Assembly (NCBI GenBank): GCA_033032865.1
Contig: JAWHQI010000060.1
Coordinates: forward strand, 10,186,001 to 10,250,000
DNA: 64,000 bases
Reading direction: 5' to 3'
Origin: Dactylorhiza incarnata
Taxonomy: Eukaryota; Streptophyta; Magnoliopsida; Asparagales; Orchidaceae
Program-made: the position numbers and the translations under genes
The notes under the pieces: generated by a model
Databases searched by the model: none
What the model was told of the DNA's origin: nothing
The model's input: only the letters and a program-made list of their open reading frames with translations
Shown here: one piece after another, positions 9,990 to 20,450 of the stretch
How the letters are laid out: every line of letters begins with the position of its first letter
How positions within the stretch are numbered: position 1 is the stretch's first letter

Positions 9990-10727
9990 TTAATGAAGTT
10001 CAGCTATTAGGAGTGAACAAATTCTGTTCGCCTGATTTAGCAGATATTGATTGAGAAAAAAATTATTCTATTATATTTGATAATTGAAAGGATGTCATTT
10101 TGTTCCTATGACGAGGAAATTGAGTCAAATCATAATATAAAAAAAATAAATAGTTTTATTTTTATTAGAATAATGCTGGAAATTGTCAAAATAAATAAAT
10201 TAGTACATTCTTATTTTATTTTAACCATGATAGAATTTATTGATCTACTCTTGTTTGGCGCATTGTATATTCATATATATAGAGAATGAGGTTCGAGTTT
10301 TTTTCTTTCAAAATGTTTTAGGGATTGCAGATGCTGACACGTGGCAGAAAAAAAGAACATGAGAGGATTAACTACAGGCAGAATTACTAATAATCTATGT
10401 GGAGAGCGCACATGATTTCCACAGATCAAGCATGATCTTCGTGGACACTATGCATGATCTCTGTGATCTCCCTAGAGATCACTCATAATATTCACGCAGA
10501 TCACGTATGATCTCCACGGAGATCACGCGTGATTTCATGTACAGTTAAATCTTCTGTTTTTTTCCTCCGTGTGTCATCATTGCTTGGCTCCCGGACAAGA
10601 ATTTGGAAACGAAGCCCGGATTGAATAATTTCTTGTTTGGGAGAACAACGTCAGTGGCAAATGGAGCGACTTAAATAGAGTGGTGGGAAGCAATGGATAA
10701 AATTATTTAGGTGATCTTCGTTATCAA
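9990..10727. other. AT-rich spacer with a GATCTCC repeat
   Basis: No gene recognised. An open frame at 10047-10289 has no known similarity and AT-rich codon use typical of chance. The interesting part is the array at 10405-10545. Confidence 0.4.
10405..10545. repeat. degenerate palindromic GATCTCC/GGAGATC array
   Basis: Five or six degenerate units of about 22 bp around CATGATCTCCACGGAGATCA. Each good unit is a near-perfect palindrome, so the strand can form several small hairpins. Confidence 0.6.
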
Positions 10728-10925
10728 CAGGGGGCGGATCTAGGTCCACCCCCCCCCCCCCCCCCCCCCCCCCGCCCCCTTCCAAACATTTTGCAAAAAT
10801 AGGTTATGGATTTGGATTCCTCTCTTCGAGGCTGTGAATTTTGACTAAAAACACGTCAAAAACGGTGACCGAATGAAGGAAAAACAACTCCGATAAGGTG
10901 GAGACTTCCTGGATCCGCCCCTTTA
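10728..10925. mobile_element. hAT (Tip100-like) MITE with a C25 tract
   Basis: 198 bp with ends CAGGGGGCGGATCTAGG and the inverse of CCTGGATCCGCCCC, the CAGGGGCGGA-type terminus of plant Tip100-like hATs. Flanks GTTATCAA (10720-10727) and TTTATCAA (10926-10933) are an 8-bp duplication with one difference. A run of 25 C lies at 10749-10773. Confidence 0.75.
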
Positions 10926-10933
10926 TTTATCAA

Positions 10934-11705
10934 AGTTGTTCAGAACAAAAAATTATTTGATCAAAAATACCGTTGCAGTTGCACATTTCTTATCAAACAA
11001 AGCACAAAAAATGGCAAAAAGAGCAGACCTGTAAAATTTCCCACCAATGTATTCATTGGGACCAGTCACCATGGCAAACACAACAAAAGTAGATCAATAG
11101 CCATGGCAAACGCATGTATTCAGCTGCTGCAAGCAAGCAGCTTGATCGACATGATGCGATCACTAGGGAAGTTTGGGGCTACGGCTGGCGGGCGAGGCTT
11201 CCTCGAGGTGTGGTAGGAGGAAGGAGATGTATGACCTACTCATGGTCGGCGATGTTTTTGTTTTTCGACCTGCTGGAACGGAGATGGAGAACTTGGGTTG
11301 GACCATCCAGCTCGAACATGGCCATATATATGGACTATTTCTTAGACTCCGTTTGACACAGTTTTTGCTCGGGTGAGTTTGGACAAAAACGCTATTGCCA
11401 TAGAATGTATGCTTGACATGACAATCGTTGTGATCGCCACCAAGAAAATAAAGTTAGCTAGTTTGAACATAAAAGGACACGCATGAAGTTCTTTAGGTGA
11501 GGTCGGGTGTTCACAAACGATGGTTCATCTGTTGGAAAGGTGAGAAAAATATAGGACCGGTTTGAGAGGGCATTTCAGAAAGGAAAGTGAGTGGTGGCAA
11601 AATGATGGTAGGAAATAGTCCTTTTGTCGCAGAGATTTTCAAAAATGAGAATCACTTTATAAACTGTTTGGCAAATCTCCGTTGCGGTGACTTTTTTTAT
11701 TAAAA
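10934..11705. other. unrecognised spacer
   Basis: No transposon domain or known gene. Two overlapping open frames at 11114-11376 show no recognised family. A GTTTGACACAGTTTTTGCTC motif near 11347 loosely resembles the inverse of CCAAACAGGCCC near 13185, which may mean the minisatellite sits in a decayed TIR element. Confidence 0.35.
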
Positions 11706-12988
11706 ATGCAAGCCCGGGGGAAAATAAGCGACCGAGCGCGATTTTTGTGCTCGGACGTGCATATTTCAGCATATTTCGCCCGGGCGTGCATACTTCGCCC
11801 GGGCGCGCATTTTTCGCCTGGGCGCGCATTTTTCTCTGAGGCGTCCATTTTTCTCCAGGGTGCGCATATTTCGCCCAGGGAGGGCATTTTTCGCCCGTGC
11901 ACTCATTTTTCGTTGGGGCGCGCATTTTTTTTCCGGGCATGCATTTTTCGCCTGGACGCGCATTTTTCGCTCGAACTCCCATTTTTCGCCCGGGATCGCA
12001 TTTTTTCGGCCGGGCGCAAATTTTTCGCACGGGCGCACATTTCTCGTCTGGATGCCCATTTTTCGCCCGGGCGCTCATTTTTCAACCTGGCGAGAATTTT
12101 TCTCCCGAGCGCACTTTTTCTCCCGGGCGCATATTTTTTCATGCGGACACGCATTTTTTGCAGGGGCACGCATTTTTCGCCTGGGAGAAAAATGCGCGCT
12201 CAGGAGAAAAAAGAGCGCCCGGGCAAAAAATGGGCGACCGGGAAGAAAAATACGCACCTGCGCAAAAAATACTTCGCCCGGACGCTCATTTTTTGCTCGG
12301 GCGAAAAACTGAGCGCCCGAGCGAAAATTGCACGCCCGGGCAAAAAATACGCGCCGAGGCAAAACATGCGCGCCCGGGAAGAAAATGCGTGCTCGGGAGA
12401 AAAAATTCGAGTCCGGGCGAAAAATGCGCGCCCTGGTGAAAAATGCGCGCCCGTGCGAAAAAATGCGTGCAAAGGCTAAAAATGCGCGTCCGGGCGAAAA
12501 ATGCGTGCCTTGGCAAAAAATGTGCGCCTGGGCAAAAAGCGCGCACGGGCGAAAAATGCGCGCCTGGGCTAAAAAATGGCGCCTCCACGCGAAAAAATGC
12601 GCGCTCGCGCGAAAAATGTGCGCCCGGGAGAAAACTGCGCGCCTAGGAGAAAAATGGATGCCCGCGTGAAAAATGCGCGCGAGGGCGAAATTTGCGCGCC
12701 TGTGCAAAAAATTGCGCTACCGGGGAAAAAAATGCACGCTCGGGCAAAAAAAACTGCGCTTCCGGGCGGAAAATGCGCGACCGGGCAAAAAATGTGCGGT
12801 CGGGCGAAAAATGCGCGGTCGGGCGAAAAAATGCGCGCCCGGGCGAAAATTGCGCGACCGGGGAAAAAATGCGCGACCGAGTGAAAAATTCGCGTCCGGG
12901 CCTAAAATGCGCCAATGAGCGAAGAAATGCTCGCCCGGTCAAAAAAATATACGCACAGGGGAAAATTTTGCGCTCGGGCGGAAAATGC
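11706..12988. repeat. CpG-rich minisatellite, strand-switching copy 2
   Basis: About 1.28 kb of degenerate units of about 20 bp. From 11706 to about 12183 the unit reads CGCCCGGGCGCGCATTTTT; from about 12184 to 12988 it is the reverse complement, AAAAATGCGCGCCCGGGCG. The whole locus is therefore a large imperfect inverted repeat with arms of about 0.48 and 0.80 kb. Every unit is dense in CpG and many keep SmaI-type CCCGGG cores. Long open frames on both strands (up to 257 codons) are composition artefacts: the unit contains no stop in any frame. Confidence 0.9.
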
Positions 12989-13188
12989 GTTAACATTGTA
13001 TCAAGATGATGAAGTGTTTTTCGAAATGTTTGAAAAGTAGAGGACATGTGACTTTTCAAAAGGAGGAAAAAAAGGAGTTTTCCGCGATAACTTTTCCACC
13101 GACAGACAATCCAAACGATTTGTTAGATGCGGTGGCGTTTTTCAGAAAATGAAAAAGAGCTAAAAAGCCCTCCCAAACAGGCCCATAG

Positions 13189-13512
13189 TGTTAGAGGTGA
13201 GGGAATGTAAGCGGCACTACTGTTGGTTTTATTTCAACAAAAAAGTGTTACAAAAGATAATTTACTCACATTTTTCATCATTTACATTGGCAGCTCCCCC
13301 TTTTTATACACTATATCATGGGGGAAAAGGTAATACAAAAATATTACAACTTGATATAAAATAAAGCAAAATTTTGGCTTCAGTTGATAATGCGACACTG
13401 CTCTCATTTATCCTTTGTTCTGCTCCTTTCAGTGGTTTGTGTTGATGTTGTTCAAGTCTTCTCAATCTCTAATATGTAGGAGTTCTTGCAGATTTTTTGT
13501 CCCATGCTGCCT
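13189..13512 (-). repeat. 3' LTR of element F (outer end truncated)
   Basis: Matches 53264-53572 at most positions, sharing blocks such as GGCAGCTCCCCCTTT and AAAGGTAATACAAAAATATT. It lacks the outermost 30 bp present in the other copy. Confidence 0.85.
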
Positions 13513-13517
13513 TGCGG

Positions 13518-13533
13518 CCCCCCCCCCCCCCCC
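13518..13533. repeat. C16 next to A11 at the element F LTR boundary
   Basis: On the minus strand this is a G run exactly where the polypurine tract should precede the 3' LTR. The tract has probably expanded by slippage. Confidence 0.7.
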
Positions 13534-13539
13534 AAAAAA

Positions 13540-13834
13540 AAAAATTAGTAATGGAAAAAGGCTTTGTTAGCAGATCTGCTACTTGTTTTACTGATTCACA
13601 GTATTTTATACAGATTTCTCCTTTACTAACATGATCTCTTGTGGAATGGGGTTTCGGATCCATGTGTTTTAATTTCTTATGAAACACCAGATTGTATACT
13701 AGGCAATGGTAGAGGTATTATCAAGTTTTATTATTTTTTGTTTCTCCCACCTCTTTTAACATTTCTACTAACAGATGTTGTAGCCAAGTAGCTTCTTTAC
13801 AACTTCACTTAGGGTGGTATACTCTGCTTCAGTA
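13540..13834 (-). pseudogene. Copia RNase H, C-terminal part (element F)
   Basis: The minus strand reads EAEYTTLSE from 13834, then HKKLKHMDPKPHSTRDHV and KYCESVKQVADLLTKPF, the typical end of a Copia RNase H. The N-terminal half continues at 14883 on the other side of the hAT insertion; removing that insertion and one target copy restores the VALSSTEAEY motif. Confidence 0.88.
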
Positions 13835-13842
13835 GATGAAAG

Positions 13843-14874
13843 CAGTGGCGGAACTAGAAGTTCTATGAAGCCCGAGCACAATAAATTTAAACCATCTTGT
13901 AACTATGTGTGCTATTGAAAACTCACCCCCCTCTAAATCTTGGATTTGTTCTTTCACCCTCATTTACTTCAACTCCCACTTCCATCACCGTTTACATTGA
14001 ACTTCACTGGCAGCATACCATAATATTCAGTAAACCTACTATAATACTAACTCAAATGAGGAGATTCTATGAATAACAATGAAAAATTGGAGGTAAGAAT
14101 GAGAATGACATTAGGAAGGAAGGAAGAAATCGAAACTCACTTGCAATCATGCAAAATCTGATCGGAAATCTGAATGAGATTATGAGAAGGAGGTCTTACA
14201 AATCTACAAATTAGTTGGTCTGCTCCTCTGCTTGATGTCATTTATCCTGGCTCATTCTGGGGACGATGCTTGCAAGAATAAGCTTGCTAAGGTTTATCCG
14301 GTGCCATTACACCCTCTTCTGCTAAAGAGGATAATTTGTACCCTAAGATGGTGCAACAATGCTCCACCGGCTTGACTACCTTAGTAGGGGCTGTTTGATT
14401 CTTGAGACAAACACTCAGGATCCTTCTGCTTTTTCCAATAAATCATTTGTGGATATTCTTGATCGGAAAGGAACATTAGATTTATTAGCCATGTGCCATC
14501 CTATTTCATTATCCTTCCCGGAATCCCTGTTATAAATAGATGATGACGACTCACTCGGAGAAGGGGCTGCAGTACTCGGAGAACTTGTCGGTGCTGGAGA
14601 ACATGACGAGAGACACCTCGGCTTCACATAGAACGGTAAGCTCCCTCGCCTTCTTCATCACCACGGCCCTCCTCTTCGAGCACGTATCCTGGCGGTTCGT
14701 CGGGTTCTTTATCTTGTTTATCTCTATCTTCCACCCACCCCCTGCCCATCTTCTATGGAAAAACTGGAAAAGCAATCTGTGGCGACTGAAACGACACTTG
14801 CTTTTAGCCTGAAACTTTCCCAAAATCACGCTCGGGCACGTGCCCGGGCGTGTCTCTACCTAGATCCGCCCGTG
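13843..14874. mobile_element. hAT (Tip100-like) element carrying a MADS-box exon
   Basis: 1,032 bp with ends CAGTGGCGGAACTAG and the inverse of CTAGATCCGCCCGTG, and an 8-bp target duplication GATGAAAG (13835-13842) / GATGAGAG (14875-14882). It interrupts the RNase H of element F between two adjoining codons' worth of sequence, which proves the boundaries. There is no transposase; the recognisable cargo is a complete MADS-box first exon on the minus strand. It is a non-autonomous element that has captured host gene sequence. Confidence 0.88.
14555..14749 (-). pseudogene. captured B-class (AP3/DEF-like) MADS-box first exon
   Basis: The minus strand starts ATGGGCAGGGG (Met-Gly-Arg-Gly) at 14749, has a 7-nt insertion, then reads KIEINKIKNPTNRQ, SKRRAVVMKKARELTVLC and AEVSLVMFSS-KFSEYCSP. 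This is a full MADS DNA-binding and dimerisation domain, closest by eye to APETALA3/DEFICIENS-type B-class floral homeotic proteins (AELTVLCDAEVSLIMFSS pattern). The exon stops at a good splice donor, GTGAGT (14554-14549), where MIKC genes end exon 1. No exon 2 or K-domain is seen. The frameshift after MGRG makes it non-coding as it stands. AP3 is favoured over PISTILLATA because of ELTVLC and FSEYCSP. Confidence 0.85.
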
Positions 14875-14882
14875 GATGAGAG

Positions 14883-15120
14883 TGCTACCATCCTTTGTTT
14901 TCAGGTACTCCATGAAACTGGCTTTGTTCCGATAAAGAATAATAAGTCTGATGTGCTTTTTTGATCATCTTCACATCCACACTGACCAGTCTCTGAATAT
15001 CCATTAAGCTTGTTGCCTTCTTCTCTAATATATCGTAGCACAATTTTTGTTCCATTTATGTAGTGCATAATTCTTTTGACAACAACAAGGTGTTTAATAG
15101 AAGGCTCATTCATATACCTT
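14883..15120 (-). pseudogene. Copia RNase H, N-terminal part (element F)
   Basis: Minus-strand sequence NEPSIKHLVVVKRIMHYINGT, LRYIREEGNKLNGYSETGQ, DDQKSTSDLLFFIGTKPVSW, matching the RT-RNase H connection and first half of Copia RNase H. It runs into the hAT insertion at 14882. Confidence 0.88.
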
Positions 15121-15700
15121 CATACTATACTAACCACATCTCAATGTATGGACTGGTATTAGTGAGGTATATCAGAGAGTCTGCTATGCTTATATATTCC
15201 TCCGGATTTTCTTCTCTGTATCATCTTTTTTTCTATGTTTTTTTCCAATGACCATCGGTGTGGATCATGGTTTGGAATTGTACATTCCACTACGCATAAG
15301 GATATCATATGCATATTTTTCTTGAGATATGAAAGTATTGTTGCTTTCTTGAGAAATTTGAAGGCCCGAAAAAGTAACTGGTTAGGCCAAGATGGGTTAT
15401 TTCAAATTCTGAGTTCATATAGATTCGGAATATGTTGATTACATCTTGTGAGTTGTCGGTGATGAGTAGGTCATCGACATATAAACACATAATGACATAC
15501 TTGCCTTCTTCTTCTCTTTTTACATACATTGCATGTTCACTGAAGGCTTTAATGAATTCAATTTTAGCTAGATTGGAATCTATTTTTTTGGTTCCATACT
15601 CGTGTGGCTTGTTTAAGTTCAAACAAGGTCTTTTTGAGTTTGTAGACTTTCTCCTTTTCAACAATTGCATAACCTTCTCGATGTTTTACGAAAATTTTCT
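15121..15700 (-). pseudogene. Copia reverse transcriptase (element F)
   Basis: The minus strand shows an EFIKAFSEHAMYVKR segment, the active-site motif CLYVDDLLI (about 15475), then YMNSEFEITHLGLTSYFFG and, after frame changes, the thumb. Upstream near 15700 FCKTSRRLCNC-like sequence continues in other frames. Several stops and shifts make it a pseudogene. Confidence 0.87.
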
Positions 15701-16890
15701 CTTCAATCTCTCCACTTAAGAAGGCGGATTACACATCCATTTTATATATTTGTATTGGTATTGGGCATCTAAAGCTAGAAGGACCCAAATGGATTTGAAT
15801 CTGGTAATCATTATTTTATTTGTGGTAGGATTATGTACTAAATATGCTTTTGATTTGTTACGTAGATCTCCTTTTTCTACTAGCTTATCTCTGTAATGGT
15901 GACCTTCTAAGCTATATGTTATGCTGCCAAAAATTCTGAGATGCTCAACTTAAGGATTATGCCTAGCCCATGTTTCATATGGTGTGGAACTATTAAGAGC
16001 TCGACATGGGGCTTTATTAGAAGGTACACACTAGTATTGACAGCCTCGGCCCAAAAAATTTTTTGGAAGTTTTTTAATTAGAAGCATGCACTGTGCCATT
16101 TCAACTATGGTTTTATTTCTTCTCTTAGCTATGTCATTTTGTTAAGGTGTATTCTTTACAATGATTCCTCTTCTAATCCTGTGATCTTGGCGGTATGCAT
16201 TGAGTTCATTACTTAAGAATCCCCCCCCCCCCCCCCCCCCCCCCCCCCATTTGTTTTCACTTTCAAGTTTACGTCATTCTCTACTTGATTTTTACAAAAA
16301 TTAAAGCTTTCAAATACATCAGATTTGTAGGTTAGGATGAAAAACTACATCATCCTGGTAAAATCATATACTATTAGTAAATAATAGTGTTTGACTAAGA
16401 TTGAAGGAGTTCTAGATGAGCCCCATATGTCAGCATACAATATTCCAAGCGGGTTGTGGTCTTTTATGAGGTTAACTGATGATGTGATGACTTGTGAATT
16501 TTACACACTGCACAATTTTCACAAATACTGTTTGTATCTCATATTTTTGGGAGGCCAATTACAAGGATTTTTATTGTAATTCTATTAATCATGTAGATTT
16601 ATATTCTCATATCTCTGATGTATTTTAATGGCATCAGAGGATTTTGTTTCCTTCATACTTCTATATTCTTTTGGCATATTTAATGATGAAACTTTATTGC
16701 TGGTTATCCTAGTTTTAGCAACTACGAGTGAGGTATCCTTATCAATGATAATACAGTTCAAGGTTATCAAATATAAGTTTGTACCTTTTTTTAAAGTTGG
16801 CCTACTCTTAAGATATATTGAGCTAGTTCTGGTACAAACTGAACATCAGTTATGTGTTTAAACTATCCTGATTTAGTTTTAACTGATATA
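15701..16890 (-). pseudogene. Copia integrase region (element F), decayed
   Basis: The minus strand still shows the pre-integrase His-Cys region (ICENCAVCKIHKSSHH near 16500) followed by RLEYCMLTYGAH, equivalent to the usual LELVHADIWGP. Stops are frequent, and a C28 tract at 16221-16248 interrupts the core. The C-terminal part (15700-16200) matches the integrase to RT linker only in scattered segments. Confidence 0.7.
16221..16248. repeat. poly-C homopolymer, 28 bases
   Basis: Uninterrupted C tract within former integrase coding sequence of element F. Confidence 0.9.
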
Positions 16891-17319
16891 GTTCATCTTC
16901 ATTTTATTGTGTGGAGATGTCATCTCCAAGAATTACTTGAGATTGGCATTTTCATTGAGATATATTAATGCACTTTTATTGTTGGTCATATGATTACATC
17001 ACCCACAATCAATGTACCAAACATCATCTATAGTCATGCCACTACTGTCACATGTGTAAAATATAAACTCTTCGTCGTCTTGCTCTCCATAGTGCGCTTC
17101 TTCAATAGTTCTTACATCTTGCTTTTGCTTAAACTAGCTGTCTTTATCAAAGTGTGTTGATTTTTTTGCATCTTTTGTAGGTATAGAAACAATTTTGGGT
17201 TTCATGGTTGTTTCTTTTGCATATAGTGCAAAATAAAAGAGCGTTTTTCATATAATTCTCTTTTTTCTCCTTATTACCAAACCGATAACCATTATTGTCA
17301 GGTTTTATGATTTACAATA
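16891..17319 (-). pseudogene. Copia gag zinc knuckle and protease (element F)
   Basis: The minus strand reads NKEKKENYMKN then CTICKRNNHETQNCF, a CX2CX4HX4C zinc knuckle (about 17240), and further on DDVWYIDCG-CNHMTNNKSAL (about 17010), the aspartic protease region with DCG in place of the usual DSG. Stops are present. The gag upstream of this point continues at 24193 beyond element G. Confidence 0.82.
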
Positions 17320-17337
17320 TGTACAACCCATATTCTT

Positions 17338-18314
17338 GAAGTGCTTGGAGGCCACCGACATCGCGCCATTTCCCTTGCGGGGCTGATTCTCGATCCTCGC
17401 CAGCCTCCCCATCGATCTCATGCTCGCCCACATGTCGACCATCTCCTCATCATGGAGCTGCTGGCGATGTTCTATCATCGCTACTCGCCGCTCCAGCTCA
17501 TTGATCAAATAGAATCGGGACTCGACGCTGACCAGCCGCGCCTTGAATTCTTCAAGCTTCGCTACTCGTACCTCCAGCGCAGAGATGCGGCGATGAGACT
17601 CACAGATGGCCAGCTGACCGAACTTTGCCTCCAGCTCCATGTAGGCACAAGCGTTCTTCTTCTAATACTCGCGAGGCGGGAGCCCGATGACATCGATCAG
17701 TGCTCCCCCGTAGTAGACGCGCGATCTGCCAACATAGAAGATGATCGCATGCATGGTCAGCAAGAATTCCATTCAAAGGAAATAGCAGCTACAAAGAGAT
17801 GAAGAATTACTAGTCTGAGGAGCTGCAGCCCTCGCCTCACGATGATGGCTGCGAGATCGACCCCGGCGAGGAGACCGGACCCGGCAAGGAGAACGGCTGC
17901 GAGGGCAGCATCTCGCCGAACCGACGAAGAACCCCCAGGATGTTCCCTGCTCGACGGGGTTGGGCGCAGCGGTGACATGACAGGTTGCTTGGGGATGACA
18001 TCAACATATCCCCTGCCGCGGCCATCCAGTGGTCGCCCTCCCCCTCTCAAGGCATAGAATCCCTAGGAGCCCCCGATCTCCCTCGCGTCATGATGATCCC
18101 ATAGGAGGGATCAAAGGTGTGAATGCCGACGAAGGACGAAGGTCGGTGGGAGCTTTCGATGTTGGCGGCAAAGGAGGTGGCGGCGGAAGGCCGCCCGCGG
18201 GCAGCTGCGAAGTGCTCGCAGGAGCTGATCGCAACTCATCCGGAGGTGGTGGAGAAGGGTTGCTCGCCTGTGGACCCCTTTGGTCGCCTGAAGGAGGCAA
18301 GGACGCCTTGCTCA
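17338..18314 (-). pseudogene. element G internal coding, coiled-coil and Pro-rich part
   Basis: On the minus strand a Pro/Ser-rich segment (18315-18088, with PSPPPPDEL and GGLPPPPPLPP) is followed by a segment rich in Arg/Gly and then by a coiled-coil stretch (17640-17350, RISALEVRVAKLEEF, INELERRVAMIEHRQQ). The last frame runs through the element boundary into F. I do not recognise a family. GC content is clearly higher than in the surrounding elements. It may be the distal part of a gag-like or captured gene. Confidence 0.45.
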
Positions 18315-18539
18315 TCCCACTACAACATATATGATCAACGACGACGTTTTTTTTGCGGCGCTTTGAAAATCGTGGCTAAAAGTTTTATCCACGAAATACC
18401 CATAACGACCCTTTTTATTAAAAACGTTGCTAATGATAAGCTATAGCCACGTTTAAGGATCACCGTCGCCGTAGATTTAGGTATTGCGCGCGGCCGGATC
18501 AGATTTATGTATTGCGTCGCCTTAGATTTTGCTCTCTTT

Positions 18540-19772
18540 TTCCTTTCTCTGTGGCTAGGGTTTTCTCGCGCGCCCATCCTCCCTCCCTCCGGATCGACAG
18601 GGCTAGGTTTTTCTCGCGCCTCCTCCCTCCCCTTTCAGCGTTAATCGACGATCCCAGAGGTAATCGATCGCCATCTTAGCGTCAAGATCACCGCTCATTT
18701 TATGGGTTCACAAGATCTGCACAGGTTTTCCTCCTTATTGTCTGCAACTGCCGCTGCTCTTGTGAGTTTCACACTTCCACTCATTATTTTATATTTATCT
18801 TCTTTCCTCAAGTTGTTTTAATTGAATCAATCGTTCCCCTACTTGGAGACGACAGGGACCAGGAAGCAGAGTTTAGACGTCCATTTGAGGTGGCGTTGAG
18901 TTGGCCATTTGAGGTCTGATTGTTTCACTGAAATTTATCCTGCTTTATCTCTATTTACCGTGGACTCATCTTTCCTGGTAAGGGTTTTTTCATACCAAAC
19001 ATGCTTACTAGTTAGAGAATCTAAAGTTAAGTTGAGTGCGGTAGATACGAGATGAGATATGAAGTTGATATAAGTGAAGCTGCAGGAAAAAGTCTCTTGG
19101 TATCGATGCTGGTGTTAATAGCAATAAAAGCAATCGCCGGATTGGAGGAAAAAAGAGAAGATGTTGGATTATGAAATTATACACAGTTTTCTGATATATT
19201 CAACTAAAATAAATCTTCAAAGAAATGAAACTATTAACCAATTGATTGTACGCAGTTGTCAGTTAGATACTTTTTAGTTAATTTTTCATTAGAGGTTCTG
19301 TTACCCTGATAAATAATTAGTTCATAGCACTCAGTAACTCAGAAAAACACTCAAAAATAAATCTGATAACAGAGTCATGCAATCTCAATAGAGCTAGCCC
19401 ATCCTAACATAGCCGGCCAACACAAGTCCATGAAATCATCAAATGGCAGAAATGAATAGAGATTTTTTCCTCAGCTTCTAAGGTTTATAAAAAATAATAG
19501 ATATCACTTTTTACAAGTCCATGAATACCCATTGCTATCTGCACTAGGACTACTAAATCAATATGGATATGGGGAGTTCTTTCTCTTTTTAATGTCTGTG
19601 TGGTTTAAAGGAGTTGAGATATAAACATGGTTAGATAGATATATGGAAGGATCTTGTTAGAACAAATTTACACAAATAAGACTCCTGCTAGAACAACTGA
19701 GGAAGGATTCATATTTAATAATTTTTGTTATTCTTTATGCAGGTACCTAACTAAATATTTTATATAGTAACA
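18540..19772 (+). other. 5' leader and intron region of the TNPD fragment
   Basis: Contains a pyrimidine-rich CCTCCCTCCCTCC leader near 18585 and ends with TTTATGCAG just before 19742, a good splice acceptor 31 bp upstream of the start codon. No other coding was seen. Confidence 0.4.
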
Positions 19773-20450
19773 ATGGATAAGAAATGGATGTTAGAGCCAC
19801 GCCACTCAAAAACTTATTTGGAAGGCATGAAATATTTGCTAGATTTATATTATGCATTCACACCAATCAGGGAGAAGTGTCCATGTCCATGCAGAAAATG
19901 CTTAAACATGAAGATGTGTGATCGAAATATGGTAGAAGAACATCTTGTTTGGAATGGTATAATGGAGAACTACACATATTGGATATATCATGATGGACGG
20001 TTTAGGGGAAGGATGCCAAGAGTACACAAAATTATCTTTTTTGTTAAAACTCCTCATATTAAGACTCTTGGAAATTGGAGTAATGTACATTTCAATATGT
20101 TGCTGAAGATCTTACAAGGTGCTATTCCGGGTGGTCATAAATCAATTCCTGCTAACTATCATGAGACCAAGAAAATCACTTCAAAATTAGGTCATAATTA
20201 TATTAAGATTGATGCATGTGAGAATGATTGTTCTTTGTTTTGGGGACCACATCAAAATGATAATGTCTGCTTTGTGTGTGTTAAGTCGCGATGGGTTGCA
20301 ATATTTGAAGATCAAGTGGTTCACAAGTCAAGGAAACGTAAGCAACAAGATAAGAAAAATGCAAAGAATATTCCGAACAAAGTTTTTAGGTATTTTCCAT
20401 TGAAAGAACGGTTGGAGCTATATTTAAGTTTTTCTCTAGGGCAACTATGA
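19773..20450 (+). CDS. TNPD-like CACTA transposase, N-terminal fragment
   Basis: 225 codons. It starts MDKKWM like most plant TNPD proteins and shows the transposase-associated domain: CPCPCRKC (residues 36-43, zinc-binding type), VEEHLVWNGIMENYTYW, then LLKILQGAIPGG, ACENDCSLFWG (148-158) and CFVCVKSRW (166-174), ending IPNKVFRYFPLKERLE. In full-length relatives this leads into the catalytic DDE-type Transposase_21 domain; here a stop follows at once, so no active enzyme can be made. It could at most bind DNA or partner protein. The start is supported by the conserved MDK.W opening. Confidence 0.88.
   Translation: MDKKWMLEPRHSKTYLEGMKYLLDLYYAFTPIREKCPCPCRKCLNMKMCDRNMVEEHLVWNGIMENYTYWIYHDGRFRGRMPRVHKIIFFVKTPHIKTLGNWSNVHFNMLLKILQGAIPGGHKSIPANYHETKKITSKLGHNYIKIDACENDCSLFWGPHQNDNVCFVCVKSRWVAIFEDQVVHKSRKRKQQDKKNAKNIPNKVFRYFPLKERLELYLSFSLGQL

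Noticed and set aside
11706..12479. 257-codon open frame (and several others of 90-210 codons on both strands)
   Set aside because: They follow the 20-bp minisatellite unit, which contains no stop codon in any frame; the translations are low-complexity repeats with no conserved start.
14755..14964. Frames on the + strand across the MADS exon (14540-14964)
   Set aside because: Shadows of the minus-strand exon and of element F RNase H.
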